DNA from: JBBRLG01 sp038231495
GTDB lineage: Bacteria; Planctomycetota; Planctomycetia; Gemmatales; Gemmataceae
NCBI GenBank assembly: GCA_038231495.1
Contig: JBBRLG010000215.1
Coordinates: 1 to 11,283 of the forward strand
Direction: 5' to 3'
DNA: 11,283 nucleotides
The position numbers and the translations under genes are program-made. Positions 6,078 to 11,283 of the stretch are shown here, piece after piece. The notes below the pieces were generated by a model that was not told where the DNA came from, did not search any database, and worked only from the letters and a program-made list of their open reading frames with translations. Numbering within the stretch: position 1 is the first letter of the stretch; each line of letters starts with the position of its first letter.

Positions 6078-6134
6078 CGCCGACTGCTGCGGGTTCAGGA
6101 CGGACCCGTACCGCGCCCGCGCAGGGAGGCCGTC

Positions 6135-7208
6135 ATGCCGCTCCAGGTCCGCTTTCCCGACACCCCGACGCCGCCCACCGACCGCCTGGCCTACGCCCGC
6201 CAGATCGTCCGCGCCGAAGCCGCCGCCCTCGAACTCGTCGCCGGACGCCTCGGTTCCGACTTCCTGCACGCCGTAGACCTCCTCCAACAACTCAACGCCG
6301 ACGGCCGCGGCCGCGTTGCCGTCACCGGCACCGGCAAGTCCGCCGACGTGGGCCAGAAACTCGCCGGCACGCTCAACTCGACCGGCACCCGCGCCTACGT
6401 CCTCGACGCCACCCGCGCCGCCCACGGCGACCTCGGCATGGTCCACCCCGACGACGTGGTGCTGCTGCTATCGCACAGCGGCGAGAGCGAGGAGATCGTC
6501 CGCCTCCTGGGGCCGCTCCGCGGGCTGGCCAAAGCCCTCGTCGCCGTCACCGGCAACCCGGATAGCGCCCTGGCCCGCAAGGCCGACATCGCCCTCGTCT
6601 ACGGGCCGTTGGACGAAGTGTGCCCGCTCGGCCTGGCACCCAGCGCCAGCACGACGGCCATGATCGCCCTGGGCGACGCTCTTGCCTTCGTGCTGAGCCG
6701 GGAGCGCGACTTCAGCCACGAGGACTTCGCGCGCTTTCACCCCGCCGGCAGCCTGGGACGCAAACTGACCCGCGTGGAAGCCGTCATGCGCCAGCCCGGC
6801 GAGCTACGCCTGGCCCCCGCCACCGAAACCGTCCGCCAGGTGTTCGCCCACGCGCGGCTGCGCGGCCGGCGTACCGGCGCGGTGATGCTGCTCGACGGCG
6901 ACGGGCGGCTTGCCGGCATCTTCACGGACAGCGATCTGGCCCGGCTCATCGAGGCGCGGCGGGACGCGGCTCTGGACCGTCCCGTTGCCGAAGTGATGAC
7001 CGCCGGGCCGGTCACCGTCCCGGTCGGCACGCGCGTTCTCGAAGCCGTCGAAATCTTGCGCCACAAGAAAATTAGCGAGTTGCCCGTCGTCGATGCGGAC
7101 GGCCGCCCCGTCGGTTTGCTGGACATTACCGATCTGATTGGGCTGATACCGGCGGAAGGCCGCGACATGGCCCGCGAGGCGAAACGGTGGGAGGCGCAGT
7201 CGGCGTGA
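6135..7208 (+). CDS. kdsD: D-arabinose 5-phosphate isomerase (KpsF/GutQ family)
   Basis: The 357-residue product is a SIS-domain sugar-phosphate isomerase with two C-terminal CBS domains. The enzyme interconverts D-ribulose 5-phosphate and D-arabinose 5-phosphate in the cytoplasm, the first step toward Kdo. The SIS domain (about 20-205) keeps GTGKSA (K68), AAHGDLGMV (H97), SHSGESEE (E117), CPLGLAPSASTTA and FHPAGSLGRK (H202). These correspond to the catalytic Lys, His, Glu and His positions of the E. coli enzyme. CBS domains cover about 215-275 and 285-340. It is slightly longer than E. coli KdsD (328 residues), with short extra ends. The start is ATG at 6135 with GGGAGG 5 bases upstream. It overlaps kdsC by 4 bases and should be co-transcribed. 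GutQ/KpsF paralogues have the same activity; the neighbouring kdsC favours KdsD. Confidence 0.95.
   Translation: MPLQVRFPDTPTPPTDRLAYARQIVRAEAAALELVAGRLGSDFLHAVDLLQQLNADGRGRVAVTGTGKSADVGQKLAGTLNSTGTRAYVLDATRAAHGDLGMVHPDDVVLLLSHSGESEEIVRLLGPLRGLAKALVAVTGNPDSALARKADIALVYGPLDEVCPLGLAPSASTTAMIALGDALAFVLSRERDFSHEDFARFHPAGSLGRKLTRVEAVMRQPGELRLAPATETVRQVFAHARLRGRRTGAVMLLDGDGRLAGIFTDSDLARLIEARRDAALDRPVAEVMTAGPVTVPVGTRVLEAVEILRHKKISELPVVDADGRPVGLLDITDLIGLIPAEGRDMAREAKRWEAQSA
7189..7194 (+). promoter_or_regulatory. Ribosome binding site of kdsC inside kdsD
   Basis: GGGAGG lies 10 bases ahead of GTG at 7205, which overlaps the kdsD stop as GTGA. It favours this start over the in-frame GTG at 7187, which directly abuts the purine tract. 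Confidence 0.65.
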
Positions 7209-7747
7209 CGGAACGACGCAGCCTGCAAGAGCGCTGTTCGGCCATCGAGTTGCTCGTCGTGGACGTGGACGGCGTGCTGACCGAGGGCGGCATCGTCCAC
7301 GGCAGTGCGGGCCTGGAATTGAAGCAGTTTCACGTCCGCGACGGTTTCGGACTACGGTGCTGGCAACGGGCCGGCAAGCGTGCCGCGATCATCACGGGCC
7401 GCTCGTCGCCGGTCGTCGAAGTGCGGGCGCTGGAAGTCGGCATCGGCACCGTGGTCCAGGGCGCGGCGGAGAAACTCCCCGCCTATCGCCGCTTGCTCGC
7501 CGAGACGGGGTTGCTGCCGGGGCAGGTGTGTTACGTCGGCGACGACCTGCCGGACCTGCCGCCGCTGCGGCATTGCGGCCTCGCGGCGGCCGTGGCCGAC
7601 GCCGCCGCCGAGGTGCGGGCCGCGGCTCATTACGTCACCCGCAACGCGGGCGGCCGGGCCGCGGTCCGCGAAGTCGTGGAGTTAATCCTGCGCTGCCAGG
7701 GGGTTTGGCAGCCCATGACGGACCGTTTGCGCGGCGAATGTCTTTAG
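7205..7747 (+). CDS. kdsC: 3-deoxy-D-manno-octulosonate 8-phosphate phosphatase (HAD family)
   Basis: The 180-residue product is a small HAD phosphatase without a cap domain, close in length to E. coli KdsC (188). It hydrolyses Kdo 8-phosphate to Kdo in the cytoplasm. Motif I is DVDGVL (nucleophile D20, acid/base D22), followed by FHVRDGFGLR. Motif II is IITGR (T64), motif III is K90, and motif IV is VGDDLPD (D113, D114). The C-terminal RNAGGRAAVREV matches the KdsC tail that reaches into the neighbouring subunit of the tetramer. The start is the GTG at 7205, overlapping the kdsD stop (GTGA) and served by GGGAGG within kdsD; a longer start at 7187 is possible but less likely. KdsA and KdsB, the other Kdo enzymes, are not in the window. 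The coupling to kdsD supports the specific assignment over a generic HAD. Confidence 0.93.
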   Translation: MTERRSLQERCSAIELLVVDVDGVLTEGGIVHGSAGLELKQFHVRDGFGLRCWQRAGKRAAIITGRSSPVVEVRALEVGIGTVVQGAAEKLPAYRRLLAETGLLPGQVCYVGDDLPDLPPLRHCGLAAAVADAAAEVRAAAHYVTRNAGGRAAVREVVELILRCQGVWQPMTDRLRGECL

Positions 7748-7806
7748 CCCGTCGGCACTGTTCCCCGTGGGGCAATGCCGCCTGACCCCGAACAAAGGAC
7801 GCGACC

Positions 7807-10800
7807 GTGTGGACTCCCAAGCGCATTTTGATGCTGGCGTTCGGCCTGGCGCTCTTCGCCACGGGATACCTCGTTTACGGCCGTTTCCTCGGCGGCATCG
7901 ACGGCCTGCCGCCCCTGCCGGAGAATCTGCGCGTCCCGGCTGACCCGAAGGGCCTGACGCCCACCGGAGACGCTGGGGCCGTTAAAGCAAGTAAGCTGCA
8001 AAAGAGACTTCGCGAAGCCTTCGGCGAAGGGTGTGACGAGTTACGCCGGCACATCAAGCTGGAACTGAACGCGAAATCCACGGTCCTGACGGCCGACACC
8101 TTTTTCATCGAACCCGACGGCCGGCTGCGCCTGGAGCCGCTCAGCGTCGCGTTGTTCGACAAGCCGAAAAACGACGGCCTCGGCCAGGGCATCAATACCA
8201 TCCGCTGCCAGAAAGCGTACCTCACCTTCGACAAGCCGTTGGAGAAGCTGACCGACGTCAACAATCGCAAGATCGTTGGCGCCGAGCTGATCGAAAAAAT
8301 TGAAGTGGTCAACAACCGCCGCACCCCGGAGCGCGACGACGACCTGTCGGTTTACATCAATACCGGCCCCCTGTATTACGAGGACAAGACCCACACCATC
8401 AAAACCAACGACGTGGTTCACCTGCTCGACCTGAAGAGCAAGCCCCGGCCCATGAAAATCACGGGCAAGGGTTTGGAAATGGAGTTGGCGGTCGAGGCGC
8501 CGCCGCCCCCGCCCGGCGCGCCGGCGGGTTACAAATCCAAGTCCGAAACGATCGCCGGCGTCAAGCGGATCGTGCTGCAATCGAACGTCGAAATGCACCT
8601 ATACGTCGACGCCCACAACGGCTTTCCCGGTGGCCAATCGGCCGCCGTACCGCCGACGCCCCCGGCTTCCGCGGGCCGCACCGCGCCGGTCGTCCCCGCA
8701 CCGCCGCCGGAGAAGGCGCACATCACCATCAAGTCGCCGGGCCGGTTTCAGTACGACCTGCTCAAGGACTACGACCTGGCCCATTTCGACGTGGCGGTCG
8801 GCAACGGCGTCGCGCTGGGCAAGTCCAACTCGCCGCAGGACGTGACCGTGACCCGGTCCAACGAGCGGCTGAACACGATCGATCAACTGATCTGCGAGCA
8901 CCTCGACCTGAAGCTACTGCGCCGCGACAACAAGCCCGCCGCCGGCGTCAAGCCGACCGCCGCGACCGACCAGAGCATCGACCGCGGCCTGGAAATCGAG
9001 ACCACCCACGCGACCGGCGAGACCGTGACGATCACGTCCGACGCCGAGAAACTGACGGCCATGGGTGGTGACCTGTTCTACGACGCCAAGGCGGGGCTGA
9101 CGGTCCTCAAGGGTAACCCGGAGATGTTCGCCATCAAGGAAGACAACACGATCCACGCCAAGGAGCTGCGCATCCAGGACGTGCAGACGACGCCCGGCGG
9201 CAAGACCCATCAACAGGCCACCGCCATCGGTCCGGGCACGATCGATCTCGTCGAGAAGAACGCGCCCAACCCCGCCGACAAGACCCCGCCCAAGCCGGGC
9301 GCGAAGGCCGCGGACAAAAAGCCCATTCGCGCGTTCTGGGACGACACCCTGGTCTCGACCAAGGACGGCGTGTACGACCTGCTCGTGCTGACGGGCAAGG
9401 CCAAGTTCATCGACGAGGAGCACAACCAGACGTTGCAAGGCGACACCCTCAAGGTGTGGCTGGGCAACAGCGACAAGGCCGCGTCGGCGACCGCGCAGCC
9501 GGCGCAGCCGACCGCGCCCCAAGCCCGTCGGCCGCACCACCTGGAGGCGTACGGCAACGTCAGCGCCAAATCGGCCGAGCTGCTGATTAACGATTCGAGC
9601 CGTCTCGTCGTCTGGTTCCGCGACGAAGTGTTGCCGCAGGTTTTGCCCGCGCCGGCTGGCAGGGAAGTGTTGGGAGCCGCCCCGGCCCCTGCCACCCTGC
9701 CGCCGCTGTTGCCGGGAACGCCCCCGCCGGTAGGAACTGCCGCGTCGTCGAATTACCAGGCGGGCAAAGCAGCCGCGCCGGGGGCTGCGACCCCCGGAGT
9801 GCCGCCGGCCGCACCGGGCGTCAAGCCGGAGGAGGCCCCGCCGCGGCCGATCAAGCTGAGCGCCCGCTCCGTCGAGGTCCACGTCCTGCGCAGCGAAATC
9901 AAGAACATCATGGAAAAGGTGCGGTGCGAAGGCAAGGTCGAGGTCGATCAAGCGCCGGCGACGCCGGAGGAAAAGGGCGTGCATATCCAGGGCAACAAGC
10001 TCGCGATGGACTGCCGGCCCGACGGCAACTACCTCGTCGTTACCAGCGACGGTCAGGCCGCGGCCGTCGGCGAGGACGACGTGGCCTACCTGGAAATGGA
10101 CCGAATGATCATTTTCGGGACCGACATTCACATCGACCAGGCCGCCAACAAGGCCTGGGTGGTCGGGCCGGGCGCGATGAAGATGGAGAGCGACACGTCT
10201 TTCAGCGGCGAGAAGCTCAAGAAGACGGTGCCGCTGACGATCCACTGGGGCGAGTCGATGTTGTTCAACGGGACGTACGCCGAGTTCCACGGCAACAACC
10301 AGGGGGAGCAAGAAAACGCCCGGCTGGCCTGCGAAAGTCTCATCGTCGAGTTCGACCGACGCGTCTCCCTGAAGGAAGGCAACAAGGGCGGCGACAAGTC
10401 GGCTCGCGTGCAGCATTTGATGTGCGACAAGGTCGTCCGCATCGAGGACAGCATTTACGAGGGCGCGGAACTGGTGAAGTTCCATGAGATCACCGGGGTG
10501 ACGGTTGCAATGAACGCGCTCTACCCGGAGATCAACGACCCGCGCAAGACCGAGCAGGTCAGCGACGGCAACGAGGTGCATTCGTCTGGCGGGCCGGGCG
10601 AAGTGCGCATCTTGCAGAAGGGCGGCGTCGATCCGCTCGCAGCGCCGGCCGCGCCCCCGCCCGGCGGTGCCGCGGTGAAGCCGAAAACCGCACCGCCCCC
10701 GAAGCCCGACGACGACCAGATGAAGATGACGTATGTGAACTACGCCAGCAGCATGTACGCCAACAGTAAAAAGAGTTATGCCCGGTTCCTGGGCAACGTG

Positions 10801-11202
10801 CGCGTGTTGAACTTCGCCTGCACCGACCCGCACGTCAAAATCGACATCGACCTGATGCTGGACAAGATGCCGGAAGGGGCGCTGTACTTGCGCAGTGACG
10901 GGCTGGAGGTCTGGACGCGGCAAGTGAAGGACCGCAAGTACAGCGAGATGCACGCCACGGGCGGGGCGTTGGTGCAGTCCAACGAGTTCTGGGGCCGGGC
11001 GGCGACGATCCATTTCGACGAGGCCAAGGACCAGATCATCTTCGACGGCAACGGCGGCAAGGCGACGTTATTCAAGGTGGTCGGCAAGGGCCAGCAGCCG
11101 GAGAAGATCGAAGGCAAGAAGATCATCTACATCCGCAGCACGGGGCAATTCTGGATTACCGAAGGCAAGTCGATCGAGGGCATGGGTTCGTCCGGCAAAT
11201 AA
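7807..11202 (+). CDS. Giant LptC/LptA (OstA)-like membrane-anchored protein
   Basis: The 1131-residue product has one N-terminal membrane helix (about 8-25), like LptC, and the rest should lie in the periplasm. Residues about 55-228 resemble LptC: short alternating strands such as KIEVVNN, LYYEDKTHTIKTNDVVHLLD and MKITGKGLEMEL. Later parts repeat OstA/LptA-like strand patterns (about 325-480, 510-555, 685-760, 770-930, 975-1125), for example LTGKAKFIDEEHNQTLQGD and VRCEGKVEVD. Pro/Ala-rich linkers lie near 230-241, 275-303, 486-507, 556-578, 612-680 and 944-970. LptC and LptA normally have about 190 residues each and carry lipopolysaccharide from the inner to the outer membrane. The gene starts with GTG, has AAAGGA 7 bases upstream, and follows kdsC by 59 bases, where E. 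coli has lptC, lptA and lptB. The fold and role are inferred from strand pattern and context. A DUF3769-type or LptD-fragment relative cannot be excluded. Confidence 0.6.
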   Translation: MWTPKRILMLAFGLALFATGYLVYGRFLGGIDGLPPLPENLRVPADPKGLTPTGDAGAVKASKLQKRLREAFGEGCDELRRHIKLELNAKSTVLTADTFFIEPDGRLRLEPLSVALFDKPKNDGLGQGINTIRCQKAYLTFDKPLEKLTDVNNRKIVGAELIEKIEVVNNRRTPERDDDLSVYINTGPLYYEDKTHTIKTNDVVHLLDLKSKPRPMKITGKGLEMELAVEAPPPPPGAPAGYKSKSETIAGVKRIVLQSNVEMHLYVDAHNGFPGGQSAAVPPTPPASAGRTAPVVPAPPPEKAHITIKSPGRFQYDLLKDYDLAHFDVAVGNGVALGKSNSPQDVTVTRSNERLNTIDQLICEHLDLKLLRRDNKPAAGVKPTAATDQSIDRGLEIETTHATGETVTITSDAEKLTAMGGDLFYDAKAGLTVLKGNPEMFAIKEDNTIHAKELRIQDVQTTPGGKTHQQATAIGPGTIDLVEKNAPNPADKTPPKPGAKAADKKPIRAFWDDTLVSTKDGVYDLLVLTGKAKFIDEEHNQTLQGDTLKVWLGNSDKAASATAQPAQPTAPQARRPHHLEAYGNVSAKSAELLINDSSRLVVWFRDEVLPQVLPAPAGREVLGAAPAPATLPPLLPGTPPPVGTAASSNYQAGKAAAPGAATPGVPPAAPGVKPEEAPPRPIKLSARSVEVHVLRSEIKNIMEKVRCEGKVEVDQAPATPEEKGVHIQGNKLAMDCRPDGNYLVVTSDGQAAAVGEDDVAYLEMDRMIIFGTDIHIDQAANKAWVVGPGAMKMESDTSFSGEKLKKTVPLTIHWGESMLFNGTYAEFHGNNQGEQENARLACESLIVEFDRRVSLKEGNKGGDKSARVQHLMCDKVVRIEDSIYEGAELVKFHEITGVTVAMNALYPEINDPRKTEQVSDGNEVHSSGGPGEVRILQKGGVDPLAAPAAPPPGGAAVKPKTAPPPKPDDDQMKMTYVNYASSMYANSKKSYARFLGNVRVLNFACTDPHVKIDIDLMLDKMPEGALYLRSDGLEVWTRQVKDRKYSEMHATGGALVQSNEFWGRAATIHFDEAKDQIIFDGNGGKATLFKVVGKGQQPEKIEGKKIIYIRSTGQFWITEGKSIEGMGSSGK

Positions 11203-11229
11203 GCGCGCATGGGCGAGCCGGGACCGTAA

Positions 11230-11276
11230 GGGCCCGGAGTGCGGTTCAACGATAACCGCCGGTCGCGGTCGGGCCC
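11230..11276 (+). other. Nested stem-loop after the LptC/LptA-like gene
   Basis: GGGCCCG (11230-11236) can pair with CGGGCCC (11270-11276), enclosing a hairpin of GCGGTT (11241-11246) and AACCGC (11254-11259). It begins 28 bases after the stop codon. No T-tract is visible before the window ends, so it could be a weak or Rho-assisted 3' end, an internal operon structure, or chance in GC-rich DNA. Confidence 0.35.
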
Positions 11277-11283
11277 GGGGCGC

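Larger units (their letters stand above)
5823..6134. other. 312-base gap with an inverted repeat and the kdsD promoter
   Basis: After the TIGR03067 stop this region holds a long stem-loop (5852-5923), about 125 bases in which I see nothing, then a promoter (6050-6077) and the kdsD ribosome binding site GGGAGG (6124-6129). Reading frames across it have no recognisable family. Confidence 0.6.

Noticed and set aside
5838..6446. 202-codon minus-strand frame across the kdsD promoter and 5' end
   Set aside because: It covers the inverted repeat and promoter and lies opposite the conserved SIS domain. It is Ala/Gly/Val-rich without motifs.
8914..11013. 699-codon minus-strand open frame opposite the LptC/LptA-like gene
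   Set aside because: The composition (Arg, His, Val, Leu) is that of a reverse-complement shadow. The plus-strand frame has a start with ribosome binding site, operon context and strand-like protein patterns.
11239..11283. GTG-initiated frame open to the right edge, possible start of lptB
   Set aside because: There is no convincing ribosome binding site, the 15 residues do not look like an ABC ATPase start, and the frame runs through the nested stem-loop.

Overview
The window looks like chromosomal DNA from a GC-rich planctomycete, most likely of the Gemmataceae type. This rests on four families that are heavily expanded in Planctomycetes and occur here together: a DUF1559 prepilin-like protein, a DUF1501 Tat-exported protein, a small transthyretin-like lipoprotein and a TIGR03067 protein. 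The genus assignment is inference, because no rRNA or other marker gene is present.

Layout. The left half (183-5031) is on the minus strand. In transcription order it reads: lipoprotein (5031-4594), DUF1559 prepilin-like protein (4560-3574), a hairpin terminator, DUF1501 protein with its own promoter (3405-2050), a repeat-rich gap, then a GT39-like membrane glycosyltransferase (1715-183). The right half (5364-11202) is on the plus strand: a secreted TIGR03067 protein, a gap holding a long inverted repeat and a good promoter, then an apparent operon kdsD (6135-7208), kdsC (7205-7747) and a 1131-residue LptC/LptA-like protein (7807-11202). The halves diverge at 5032-5363.

Function. KdsD makes D-arabinose 5-phosphate and KdsC releases Kdo from Kdo 8-phosphate, so the cell probably makes Kdo, a core sugar of lipopolysaccharide. 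The gene after kdsC encodes one very long membrane-anchored protein of LptC/OstA-like beta-strand segments broken up by Pro/Ala-rich linkers. Enterobacteria have lptC, lptA and lptB at this position. I infer that it is a fused or expanded lipopolysaccharide-transport bridge. It is the most interesting object in the window. The downstream partner, expected to be lptB, would lie beyond the right edge.

Non-coding structure. There are three long inverted repeats (1818-1893, 1943-1989, 5852-5923). A motif from the first recurs at 146-167, so the two copies bracket the glycosyltransferase gene. A near-identical 20-base -10 element lies upstream of both the DUF1501 gene and kdsD. Start codons were corrected from Shine-Dalgarno placement for the glycosyltransferase, DUF1501 and kdsC. 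Positions 1-145 hold no gene I can support. I see no tRNA, rRNA, CRISPR array, transposase gene or phage gene.
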